Source of the DNA: Owenia fusiformis
Lineage: Eukaryota > Annelida > Polychaeta > Sabellida > Oweniidae
Assembly: GCA_903813345.2 (NCBI GenBank)
Contig: CAIIXF020000006.1
Location: 40,188,848-40,248,847 of the forward strand
DNA: 60,000 bases
Direction: 5' to 3'
This document shows, piece after piece, positions 11,754 to 22,237 of the stretch. The notes below the pieces were generated by a model. It ran no database searches. It was given only the letters and a program-made list of their open reading frames with translations, and was not told where the DNA came from. The position numbers were made by a program, and so were the translations under genes. Position 1 is the stretch's first letter, and every line of letters begins with the position of its first letter.

Positions 11754-13052
11754 ATGACGGATACGAGTATTTCTTTATATGGAACAGGAGGGATGGATAA
11801 TACAAATCATGTTGTCATTCCGACGGTGGAATACAATTTCACAACAGTTGCAAAAAACGGCGGGACCACGCACACAGTAAACAGTGCTGTCCGTAGGAGC
11901 GAAGAGGATAAAATAATGTCATCATCTTGGGAGTTAGGAATACGGACAATTCTTTGTACCGTGTCGCTGATTGCTAATGTGGTGTCAATTATCGCCATTG
12001 CATACATACCTCGACCATGGATGTACAAACATTATTTATACCTCATGATTAATCTATCAGTAGCAGACATATTGGGAACGTTATCTTCTTTATTGTCGGC
12101 TTTGAACTATTACATTATACAGGTAGATCCGTATACTTGGATACACATGAACTTGAAATATCTGATGGTATTTGCTCACTGTACATTCGTATTTTCATAT
12201 TCCGTATCAGCGCTGGTTGTGCTGTCTCTGGCGCTATGTCGTTATATTTCAGTATGTCATCCATTTAACAGTCCAACATTCTTGGCTCAGTCCCGTATCA
12301 TAATAGCTTTTGTATGCTTATGGATAGCCGGCGCCGTCATAACAATTCCCCTACTGATTGCAGAACTCCGAAATGACTATGACATTATCATCACATTTTC
12401 TAATTATGTCGTACCATCAGTTTTAACACTAGTTGCTGTTATGACATTCATATTGTGTATTAGGGTATTCATTGAGGCCAAGAAACTGAACAAGAGATTA
12501 GGCGACATCTATGGTGTTGATTACAGTCAAGAACTTACAAGTTTAGCGGACAATAACGCCGTCGTTACAACCGTTTTACTAACAACTACACTACTTATGT
12601 CAGCCTTGCCCTACTGGATCACAATGATTTTGTTCTACAAAGGAATTGGACATCCTACCCTTGGTATTGCCGGTGATTATTTTATCAAACATCTACCTGT
12701 TATCAACTTCATCAGCGATCCAATTATATACTCCTTCAGAACGCGAGATATTAAAATCGGATACAAAAATGCTTACTACAAACTTTTACCGTACTTTAGA
12801 AACGACGATGATGTCGCACGGAAGGCGTCCGTGGTGTCACGTGATACTCAACAAATGCAGTTGGTTATGAATGATGACGTAGATGATACGTCACGACCGA
12901 TGACCCGATCTACGACCTTGACAAGTCAACAAGCGTACGAACAGATACAGAATCAAATGATATGCTCTCGAACACTCCATGAGCAAGTCCCATTCCGACT
13001 ACAACAAACTTTAAACACAAATGAAGTAGGTCGTGTGGTATCTGGAGTGTAA
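11754..13052 (+). CDS. Rhodopsin-like (class A) GPCR, MECA-like orphan
   Basis: An intronless frame of 432 codons predicts a seven-helix plasma-membrane receptor. The N-terminus is short with one N-glycosylation site (NFT, residue 28). TM1 (about 62-84) contains N75. TM2 has LSVAD with D105. TM3 ends in CRY (162-164) in place of DRY. TM4 has W190. TM6 has ALPYW with P286. TM7 ends in DPIIYSFR (322-329), the DPxxY form typical of melanocortin-type receptors. The cysteine at the top of TM3 and any cysteine in the second extracellular loop are missing, so the usual disulfide is absent. That absence, with a short second loop and DPIIY, resembles the melanocortin/EDG/cannabinoid/adenosine (MECA) group. 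The 100-residue tail is rich in Ser/Thr and ends RVVSGV. The start is the first in-frame ATG. The ligand is unknown and the subfamily is an inference. Confidence 0.88.
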   Translation: MTDTSISLYGTGGMDNTNHVVIPTVEYNFTTVAKNGGTTHTVNSAVRRSEEDKIMSSSWELGIRTILCTVSLIANVVSIIAIAYIPRPWMYKHYLYLMINLSVADILGTLSSLLSALNYYIIQVDPYTWIHMNLKYLMVFAHCTFVFSYSVSALVVLSLALCRYISVCHPFNSPTFLAQSRIIIAFVCLWIAGAVITIPLLIAELRNDYDIIITFSNYVVPSVLTLVAVMTFILCIRVFIEAKKLNKRLGDIYGVDYSQELTSLADNNAVVTTVLLTTTLLMSALPYWITMILFYKGIGHPTLGIAGDYFIKHLPVINFISDPIIYSFRTRDIKIGYKNAYYKLLPYFRNDDDVARKASVVSRDTQQMQLVMNDDVDDTSRPMTRSTTLTSQQAYEQIQNQMICSRTLHEQVPFRLQQTLNTNEVGRVVSGV

Positions 13053-14106
13053 TTCGTCATCAGCAGTCCTTAGCAAACCCCATGTTGGTAGCTTTTGGTA
13101 ATATTGGACTTGGTGCACTTTGAGCAACGATCGTATGGCGATTTGCAATCGAAATGGCAGACAGATCTACCACTACATTAATTTCCTTCTGAAGTATTTT
13201 TCAAGATCAATCTAGAATGAAAAATGTTTTCGACTTAATCTCAACGGATACGTTGTCTGTTGATTTCTCATTAATGGCAACTATTTTTACTGATTCTTAC
13301 GATATAGACAGCCTTCGGGAGATGTTGATCGTGATCAGAGACAACGTCTGCTTGTTGATATACTGGCAAACAAGGCATCATTACTCAGTCTAGGATTAAA
13401 CTTAATACTAAATAGCTAAAGCTATATAAATTATTCAAGTTTCTCCACAGACACTGACATGTTGCCTTAACCCAATTTGAATAATACAAAGAGCGACAGT
13501 AATGGCACACAACATTGTATCAAGAATTTTTAATATAAATCTCAATCGTTCGTTTGTGCACTAAAGCACAAATTAGGCAAAATTGGTGGTCGATTTTTAA
13601 GCTGATATGCAATTAATGATTTCCACATTTGGTGAAACAGTTTTTATCAAACGAAATGGCATTCAAAAGCAGCAGGCCATTTTGCGCGGCTTAGTCTTAT
13701 TCAATCCTGGTGCTACGAGGGTTGTCCCGAAATTCTTTACATATACATTTTGCTCTAACGTTATCAATACTTGATGTTTTCAATGAAATGTTCAGTAAAT
13801 GATCTTTGGAGACATTTTCCTTATCCTTCAGATGTTAATATCAACGTCTCGTGGCGGAAGCTCATGATAAAGCATTTGTGCCATCTTGAAAAAACATTTG
13901 CAGACGTAATTCCTACATCTAAAGAAAATGATATTTTATTATCCGAAATAATATAAAATAAAATGTAAATACATTTTTTTCAACCTGTAAGTACGTTTTA
14001 TCATAAATAATGTAAACGAAGTGTATTTAAACTTTGGATGTATGCGTTTGTATTTGAGATGTGTCTGTAAGACTTGAGTAAAAATGCAAAGTACTGTTTT
14101 AATAAA
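13053..14106 (+). other. Probable 3' UTR of the GPCR gene
   Basis: The stop codon at 13050-13052 is followed by about 1 kb of non-coding sequence ending at an AATAAA at 14101-14106, a plausible polyadenylation signal. An earlier candidate AATAAA-like cluster lies near 13953-13960. No second gene is seen in the interval. Confidence 0.4.
13614..13689 (+). repeat. Direct repeat, left copy (partner at 14703-14780)
   Basis: Shares GATTTCCACA, AAACAGTTTTTATCAAACGA and ATTCAAAAGCAG...GGCCATTT.GCGCGG with 14703-14780. The two copies differ at only a few positions and enclose a 1.0-kb segment containing two palindromic blocks and a minisatellite. Confidence 0.75.
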
Positions 14107-14120
14107 CTTTGTTGTTTGTC

Positions 14121-14320
14121 ATGGAATATATTCATTTATTCCATAATAACATGTTTTCCCTGGGAAAATAACAGGGAATAAAAGTGTTATTTGAAAAATC
14201 CCGTATCAGATCCCGTATCAGCCAAAATCCCGTATCAGATCCCGTATTGGATCCCGTATCAGCAAAAATCCCGTATCAGATCCCGTATCAGAAATATTCC
14301 CGGTAATTTCTCTTGAGTTT
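14121..14320 (+). repeat. Hairpin plus ATCCCGTATCAG minisatellite
   Basis: An inverted pair (TGGAATATATTCATTTATTCC, and TTTTCCCTGGGAAAATAACAGGGAATA) leads into about seven copies of ATCCCGTATCAG between 14197 and 14292. One copy is altered to ATCCCGTATTGG. The copies are arranged as doublets separated by CCAAA or CAAAA spacers, so the higher-order unit is about 33 bp. Confidence 0.75.
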
Positions 14321-14460
14321 TATTGTTATAAATTATTTATATTTTTAAGTAAAACTTGATAATAAAAGTTGAAAATGTTATATGATAAATTGTATAATTT
14401 TATGTCACAAACATTGGATGATGACATACAAAAATTGAAAAAAAAATATTATGAAATAAA

Positions 14461-14642
14461 TAGGTTATTGATGGTCGTGATGGAATATGGATTTATTCCT
14501 TGAGAAAATATGATATTGGCCTCAGAAAAAATCATATTGACACTCGGGCTATCGCCCTCGGTCAATATGATATTTTCCTTGGCCAATATCATATTTTCCC
14601 TCGGAATAAAATCCATATTCCATCCCTCCCATTAAATAACCT
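14461..14642. repeat. Nested palindrome (foldback element)
   Basis: Outer arms AGGTTATTGATGG and CCATTAAATAACCT enclose TGGAATATGGATTTATTCC and its complement at 14603-14622. Inside lie alternating ATATGATATTGGCC and GGCCAATATCATAT arms. The centre is another hairpin, TGACACTCGGGCTATCGCCC followed by TCGGTCA. Almost every base of the 180-bp unit can pair with another part of it. It starts about 140 bp after the hairpin/minisatellite block, which shares the TTTTCCC...GGAATAAAA motif. Confidence 0.75.
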
Positions 14643-14702
14643 CTATATCCGAGATATTGTAATAGACTCGTTAATAAAAAATAGTGTCATCAATGGAAGA
14701 CA

Positions 14703-14780
14703 TTTATGATTTCCACACTTGGTAAAACAGTTTTTATCAAACGAAATGGAATTCAAAAGCAGGCAGGCCATTTCGCGCGG
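14703..14780 (+). repeat. Direct repeat, right copy (partner at 13614-13689)
   Basis: Near-identical to 13614-13689, including AAACAGTTTTTATCAAACGA and the GCGCGG end. Two bases (GG-CAGGCC) and a few substitutions distinguish it. Confidence 0.75.
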
Positions 14781-15659
14781 TTAATTTTTAATCAACTACT
14801 GAGGGTTTACAAGTTTTGTATTCTTGCCTTTTTCTTAAAATTCTTTAAATTTTAGGTCCTTTCGGGTAACTTAAAAACATTATGTTTGCGTGCTTTTTGT
14901 TAGCCAGAGTGTCCATATTTGGCAAAGCCAGTGTTAAACTTCAACATATGGTCCAACGTAGAAATTGGATTATCTAAAACACAGACCGTTTCTTTAACTC
15001 ACGAACACCTACGTAGTTACGGTATATATTGTACTTTACATTTTGAAAATGAAAATTAGGACTATTTCAGCTTCCTTAAACAGATGGACCTTTATTAATA
15101 TTCTGACAGAGTGTTTACACTAAATCTCATCGGCTAAGCCTCATTAACGTGTAAGTGTGAGTACGTAAGTCGAGTACGTAATAGTTATGGTACAACTATA
15201 CCGATTTTTTATGTGCAGTATGGCAAATGATTTTAGACGGTCGTGTCTTTCACAATGAGTACTTTTTGGGCATAAATACAGTGTTTTTATTACAACAATA
15301 TATGTTTTCTTTCAGGTGAAATCCCCATGATAAAATATCAATCGAACAATGCGAAAAATTATGAATAGGGACCTCATGGCATCATTTTTTCAAAATATTG
15401 AACCTATTTACTTAAAACAGGATCTTCTTTTTCTGATTTTCATTGGATGAAAAGATTATTCAACGAGGGGCCTAAAACTACTTCAAAAATAGAATGGTAT
15501 TGAAAGTCTAGTTTTGAAAGATATTAATTTTCAATGACCAAAATTATGCTGAAAACAATGGATAGCATGAGTTTTCTCTATAAGAAAATAACATGGGATT
15601 TGAGGTTTTTAACGTTATCGCATTTCAAAACTTGCCATACATTACTGCACATGGACCCT

Positions 15660-15930
15660 TGTTCTGTCTTACGTAATAGTTATGGTACAGTTATACAGAT
15701 TTTTTATAAATGTGTTCTGTCATACGTAATAGTTATGGTACAGCTATACAGTTTTTTATAAGTGTGTTCTTTCATACGCAATAGTTAAAGTACAGTTATA
15801 CAGATTTTTATAAAATGTGTTCTGTCATGGTACAGCTATACAACTTTTTTTAAGTGTGTTCTGTCATACGTAATAATTAAGGTACACTTAAACAGATTTT
15901 TATAAATATGTTCTGTCATACTTTAAGTGT
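15660..15930 (+). repeat. Minisatellite, unit about 62 bp, 4-5 copies
   Basis: The unit reads TGTTCTGTCATACGTAATAG, TTATGGTACAGCTATACAG, then TTTTTTATAAGTG. Copies vary by substitutions, and one has lost about 17 bp (TGTTCTGTCATGGTACAGC). A lone related unit occurs at about 15170-15230 (GTACGTAATAGTTATGGTAC), which may be the founder or a dispersed copy. Confidence 0.8.
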
Positions 15931-17354
15931 TTCGCAACGATATAATAGAACGTCAAACACATATGTTCAGGTCAGTGTCTGCTATAGAGGCTATTAGTAT
16001 GAGTTCAAATGAGTTCAAACGAAACAATTTCGGAATGTAATTGCGTATTGTTTGTCAACATGTGTTGCTAACATCATTGTTAAGGTTATTTCCCTCTTAA
16101 TAACATAATTACTAAACGGAAAACGGCCATCCCTGTTTTCGTATTTTCCAAAATGAACGATATTTGCATAAAATGCCACTTCCCCTCCGACAATCGCACA
16201 ACTGGACCGTAAATCGTGCTAAAATACCTTGTTTAGCAAGAAAGATGTGATTACTGCTTGAAATGATGCGATGAGATTGTAAGTGCCTGATTAGAATATT
16301 CATCCGATTTGATGAACCAATTTGGTAGTATCGATTCACAAGGGTCAAATGGGCAGTCTAACTAAGCGTGTATTGTACTTTTACCTTGCACAAAAATAAA
16401 TCCTTTTGCTTATAAAAGGTACAAGGATATAATTTATCGATTAGTATATTTATTCAAATTGAAAAGAGTACTATCATTTCTAAATTTAAAAAATATAAAC
16501 TTACTTTAACCAAATGTATTAACCCATTGCTGATCGATACTTCAAAATACCCGTAAAAATTGAAGTGATTTTGTTACTGAAAGGCCCACTTTGGGAATTT
16601 TCAACATTTTTGGGAAAATAAAGACTTACATATAAATTCCAGAGTATGTCCAATGTATTGATAAGAACATTATCTGGACAACATCAAAGCTTACAATAAA
16701 TCATCAACAAATATTTTCGATCTGTCAAGCTTTATATAATTAACAAGTTTTTATCAATGTCATTGAAACATGGCAAAGTTGTTTGTATTATATGATACAT
16801 TCATTTTTAAAGAAATGTCGCCATCTTTTTAACCAATAGTAATTTAAAACGTGCACTTTGTTTAGCACGTGCATGCATGTCTAATGATCTCTGAACTCCA
16901 AATCATCTTTTCTATGTGAGTTATTTTTTTATTGGTTCAATACTACTGTGTGTCATATTTGAGCAAGTGTGTGAGTAACATGTTTCAATGATTTTTTCTA
17001 AATTGAGTAGAGTGTGCCTTTAAGAGCTGAAAATATCAATTTGAGGATTCATGAATAAAAATATTAAAAAAGTGTTTCACTATTAAATCTCCCATGTCAT
17101 CAGTTGTTATTTAATAAGTTATGCCACCAAGGGATTAAATTTAATTACCCTTGATATTTATCGCTATACTGCAACTAGACTAAGAAAATGCAATCTAGCG
17201 GATGGTCAAGTTTAATTAGACCATAGAGACAATCGACTAATAAGTGTATGAAAAAAAAAATGATATGCGAGGTTCACTTTTTCAAAAGATGAGAATAAAA
17301 ACTAAGAAAGTTGAGATAAAATGTTTCCTTATCTACAACATCTGCAAGTAATTA
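15931..17354. other. Non-coding stretch, nothing recognised
   Basis: No reading frame with recognisable protein content, and no inverted or tandem repeat seen by eye. Confidence 0.4.
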
Positions 17355-18204
17355 CAATCCCCTCTATAAATTTCGCAACCCTAATTCCCTCATTGAACTA
17401 CGTGTTAAAGCCTCTTTATGTTTGAAATTCTTATCTACAAGAAGAAAATACTTAATATAATATTGATGGGAATGTAACTTGACTTCATTTCAAATGCCTC
17501 CAAATTTTCCCAAATTTTTTTTTCAATTACAATAGGTCGGAAATTGATGATAACGATGATTTTTTGAAAATCGGCATTCCCATGTAAATAAATGGGAAAT
17601 GGTGGGTTCGGGGCAAATCTAATTTCAGGATATCTATCCAGTGAAGGATTCACCCAAAAATGTTTTTGTATAGAAAATTGAATTGTCGGACCTTTTTTGT
17701 ACGCTAAGTGTTCAGTTTACTTTATGAATACTAAAGTTATAGAGCTTCAGTTTTGAAAATCATTGCTCGCCTCCTGTATTATTTCAATGAGAGGAGTTTT
17801 TTTGGAAAATGATTTTGACTTTGAAGACCTATAACTTTTTCAAACCTGAAGAAACGTATCAAATTTTTATTATATAGTTTAATTTAATTGACTAACTAAC
17901 TTTTATTTTTTGCAAGAAATCGCATGGAAGAATATTCTGTCGCATGCCTTGCGGCAAATCTACCATTTCACATTGGTTTACATGGGTTTGTCGATTTTCA
18001 AAATTTCATCAGATTTAATATCAGTTTTCGACCTAATGGAAGAAAAAATGGGAAAAATTTGGAAGCATTGAAAATGAAGTCAAGTTACTTTCCCATCAAT
18101 TTAGTATTTTCTTTACGGGTTAAGTAAAAAAATCCAAACATAAAGAGGCTTGAACACGTAGTTCAATGAGGGAGCTAAGGTTGCAAAACGTATGGAGGGG
18201 AGTG
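17355..18204. mobile_element. Long-arm foldback transposon (Tc1/mariner-type ends), non-autonomous
   Basis: The 850-bp unit is flanked by TA on both sides (17353-17354 and 18205-18206). The ends match CACTCCCCTCCATA...TTGCAACC and continue through CTCCCTCATTGAACTACGTG and AAGCCTCTTTATGTTTG. The inverted similarity continues inward for nearly 300 bp per arm (GTAACTTGACTTCATTT, TCGACCTA/TAGGTCGGAAA, CCCATGTAAA). The TA duplication and terminal repeats suggest mobilisation by a Tc1/mariner transposase. There is no transposase frame. A decayed copy lies at 8591-9150, and solo ends occur near 5668, 31883, 34219 and 47640-47690. Confidence 0.8.
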
Positions 18205-18840
18205 TAACTCAAAAATATGACACCAGAATATGATCTTATATGAATCTTATTTCGTGATAAGTTTATACCATAACTGGTCACTTCACAGTGTATATGTTTG
18301 TTGTAGCTCAAATCATATTCGATAACACTCGAAAAAAGTAAGGTGACAATGACAATGTGTTGTCAATAAAACCGGTGGCAGAGAATAATCATATTTTAGT
18401 TTACTTCCGATTAAAATGTATTTTAAAAATTAGTAAAAAAATGTAGAATTTAATGGACCAAAGTTTACATACTGGCTCCACAATACAGACGAATCTGCAG
18501 TAAGTCTTTAGATTAATACTCGAGCTGTTTATATGTCTTCTAAACGTAATTAATAATTTATAAATCCGCCTCTCGTGGATTTCCCAAGCTATCTATAATA
18601 CCTAATCAAGCATTGCAATAACAAGTGTCATTTCCGATTAACTTTCTATCACCCGAATATCATGTTAGTAGGATAATACGGCCTCTTTGGAAAACTCGCC
18701 TCTAATTTCTTTGGGCATCTCATATTAGCCCAATCTACACATATCTTGCTTGATGTGATTTTGTTCCACATGGCAGTATTAATTTCATTACTTTTTTGCT
18801 ATACCGAGCGTTTCATAATTAGTGTCTTTAAAAAGGCTTA

Positions 18841-19745
18841 CGGACAACTCATCCCCTGGCCAACTAATCTGCTGGACAACTCATCCCCTAGACAACTCAC
18901 CCCTGGACAACTCATCCCCTGAGAATATCATAGTTTTTTTTTAAATTTCAAATTTCCCTCCCCTCCAGAAAGTCTTTGTTCACTGGTACTCCACTCGACT
19001 ACGCTACCGAAACATTTGAACCAAAAACTAAGTGCCATATATTTAATAAAGGGAACATGTTTGCGAACAAATAGTACAGAAGACAACAGAATCGTTGAGT
19101 TAATACCTCACTTTTATTATGCAAATGGAACGGGTTAGAAGGGGAGTTTTGAAGTTCCGTTCTACAAACGTATGCTAAAATTGTCGTGGGAATTTTGCCT
19201 ACAATTCGTGAAATGAGGAAAAAAGAAAAATCGTACTTGAGGCTCCGACTTTTTGTTACTGAAACGTAAGCCTGATTCTCTGATATTCATAACCAAAACA
19301 TTTAAAATCATTTGAATATCAAATATGAATTGATAATATGACTTAAAATTACTCAAAAATGCCAAGGGGTGAGTCGTCCAGGGAATGAGTTGTCCAAGGG
19401 ATGAGTTGTCTAGCGGATTAGTTGTCTAGGATGAGTTGTCTACGTAAGAGTTGTCCAGGGGAAGAGTTGTCTAGGGATGAGTTGTCCAGGGGATGAGTTA
19501 TCCGAGGGATGAGTTGTCCAGGGGAAGAGTTGTCTAGGGATGAGTTGTCCAGGGGATGAGTTGTCTAGGGATGAATTGTCCAGGGGATGAGTTGTCCAAG
19601 GGATGAGTTGTCCAGGGGAAGAGTTCGAGTTGTCTAGGGATGAGTTATCTAGGGGAAGAGTTGTTCAGGGATGAGTCGTCCAGGGGAAGAGTTGTCTTGG
19701 GGATAAGTTTTCAAGGGATGAGCTGTATAGTTGATGAGATGTCTA
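18841..19745. repeat. Foldback with minisatellite arms
   Basis: The left arm (18841-18922) has about five copies of GGACAACTCATCCCCT. The right arm (19364-19745) has roughly twenty copies of the complement, AGGGGATGAGTTGTCC, with variants (CTAGGGATGAGTTGT, GGGGAAGAGTTGTC). The two arrays face each other across about 440 bp of unrelated non-coding sequence. No target duplication or transposase is evident. The right arm has clearly expanded much more than the left. Confidence 0.8.
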
Positions 19746-19867
19746 TTGATGGTTTAATATACTGGTAACGTGGGAATTTGATATTTTCATTTATTCAGAT
19801 TTAGTTGCAATAGTTTTTTACCAATATTTTAAGAGCAAACAAACATTTCTGAAAAGCAAGTGTAATA

Positions 19868-19985
19868 TCTTGTTTGAGATCCCCTATTCTTACTATTAAA
19901 AATGAATTGGAACAATACTCTCCTACATGTATCTACTTGTTAAGACTCGATCAGCTTGTTCTTCTAAGAAAATGAAGATTTCTCC
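19868..19985 (+). mobile_element. Partial MITE, family C
   Basis: Matches the left two thirds of the element at 30691-30869. Shared in order are TCTTGTTTGAGA-like end, TACTATTAAAAATG..., AATACTCTCCTACAT, CTACTTGTTAAGACTCG and GTTCTTCTAAGAAAAT. The right terminal repeat is absent. Confidence 0.5.
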
Positions 19986-21988
19986 ATGGGTGCCATCGAT
20001 TTACCATTCTCAGAGCTCAAGTTGATCGAAACCTTTTGTTTGTACTATTTGATTCTATATGGTCGTTTGCATGCATTACAAATGGCTAGGTACACGACAT
20101 GGGCCGTCATTGTCATGGAATATTATACATGATTAACCACAACCACCTTCCACCAAGGCTTTCAAATAAATTATACAAATAACCATTTGTATTTATATTG
20201 TAAGTCTATAACACACATCAGAGAAACATTAAATCAATCGGTTAGTCCATCCACCCCCCCCCAAAAAAAATAACAAAAAACAACAACAAACAATTGCGGC
20301 CTTTGGCATCAAAATACTTTGACAGTTGGACTTGGATATACTTCATTATGGTACATTTTTTTATTTTCTAGAATTGGCTATTATATGGAGAGACAATCGG
20401 TATCAAACACTTATTAAATATTAATAACTAAGTTAGTGAACCAGAAATAGATAGCGGGGAATGTTTTACAAGATAACTTCGCATACGAGTGTTGATATAA
20501 GTGTTAAATTCCAAGACACCATTTACATTGGAGACTATTTTTAACAAGTCAATGTCAAAGTGTGAATGCGTAGTCGGCGAAACCTTCATCCATCCCCGTC
20601 TCTAGGGAAGTGTGATTTAATTGAAACTTACAGCTCAAAATATCAACTGTCAAATAGCCTGTGGTGTGAAAGCAATAGCTGTCTGTATATTAAGCAAGCA
20701 GTATAGTATAGACTAAATTTAGCTTGATTTATTAGATTGCTGATTTGATAACACCTTTGAGAAAAGAGAATGTTATTTCTTTTGCATAAAGAAATATGCC
20801 TTTTTGTAAATTTTCATGTTTTTCATGTTTACCTTTTCACAACTCAGAATACCTACGTATATCAATAATTATATTACACGCAATAAAAGCTTATAAGACC
20901 AATGCTTTTAGAGATTGATTGATTTTGAATTAGTCTATTTTTATCCATGGATTTTACGAAATGTTGATAATGTCAATTTCTCGACACTGTTGACAATGTG
21001 ACATTAGTTACTATTGATACAAAGAATAAAAAATAAATAAAAACAAGTTCCATTCAGTTCAGATATTTTCACGTCACTTAAATCAAAAAGAATATTCAAA
21101 ATAAGATAATTATAGCTCGAGCGTTAAAGCAATGAATAATTGATGAGGCAATTCAATTAGGAAATACCTGTCTGGAAAATAACTTTAGTACCTTGGTGCT
21201 TTCTTAAGTTGTTATAGCCAGGACACGGTATTGTTATTTAACACTTTATCCATTAAACCAGAGGTAACAAAGGGGGAAATCAGAATAATGATAACAGAAA
21301 AGGTAAAAACAAAAGTCTAAAATCAAAGCACCCGAAACTGAGACCTGGTTCTGTAACTCATTGATATCATTGGTATAATTCTTTTTAGAAAGAACAAACT
21401 CTAGAATCAACGATGAATCTAGCTTTACATTTCCTATGTAGGAAATAATTAGTTTATTTGACATCCATTAGCTGACTTTGTGAAGCCCCAGTTTTACAAT
21501 TGCCTTTATAACAGGTGTCAGGTGCTTTACAGATACAGCATAATACATTGAATGGCGTTCAATTTAAGTAATCACATTAGGGCTGCGTTTTGAACTGTCT
21601 GCGGTGCAAGTCAATATACCAATACGCGATAACGTTTAGTTTTCGTTCAGTTTAGTTAACTCTCGTTTGAAGAGCTCTCATGCACGGTACAACATCGTCT
21701 ACATCCGGGTTCTTTCCCATTGGATTACACAGGGGTGCTATTTTCAATGCCGCACTGCGACTTTATTAAACATTTATGTAGAGTTGCATTTGCAGAAATG
21801 ATAGGTATGTATGTAATTAAGATATATAACAAGGCTTTTTGAACTGTAATCCTCAAATCCGAAGAAATCTGTTATTGAAAATGCCGTCCAATTTCAGTGA
21901 CGTCACTGGTTTCCCAAATTGCTCAGACTTCATCGAAGATCGAAAAAATATCAATAATGTTACTTCTAATCTCCGATCATCTAACTGA
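19986..21988. other. Non-coding stretch, nothing recognised
   Basis: Contains a low-complexity C-run/A-run near 20250-20290. No gene or inverted repeat is supported. Confidence 0.4.
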
Positions 21989-22227
21989 TTATTCAATAGA
22001 TTGGATCATATAACTATGCTTGAGGGCTGATGGAAGATCAGAAGCTGAGAAACGTTCAGAGAGTATAGACTCGTTCGGCGGGCCAATGAAAATTTGTCCC
22101 TTCCAAAGCGATGCATCATGGGAGATATTTATGTAAATTACCACCTGAACTCCTATCGCAAATAGGAGTATTGCATAATATTTTATACGTTTTCCACTAG
22201 GAATCACAAAGTAGAACAATACGCCCC
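21989..22227 (-). other. Possible membrane-anchor exon, unproven
   Basis: A minus-strand frame reads GVLFYFVIPSGKRIKYY, then a hydrophobic stretch AILLFAIGVQVVIYINI, then a polar segment (WKGQIFIGPPNESILSERF) with an N-glycosylation sequon, ending at a stop at 21989. That layout resembles the anchor and stem of a type II Golgi enzyme. However, there is no in-frame ATG upstream of the hydrophobic stretch. The frame would have to begin at the acceptor-like TTGCATCGCAG (about 22228-22238), and no good donor precedes the stop. It could be chance or a decayed exon. Confidence 0.18.
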
Positions 22228-22237
22228 TGCGATGCAA

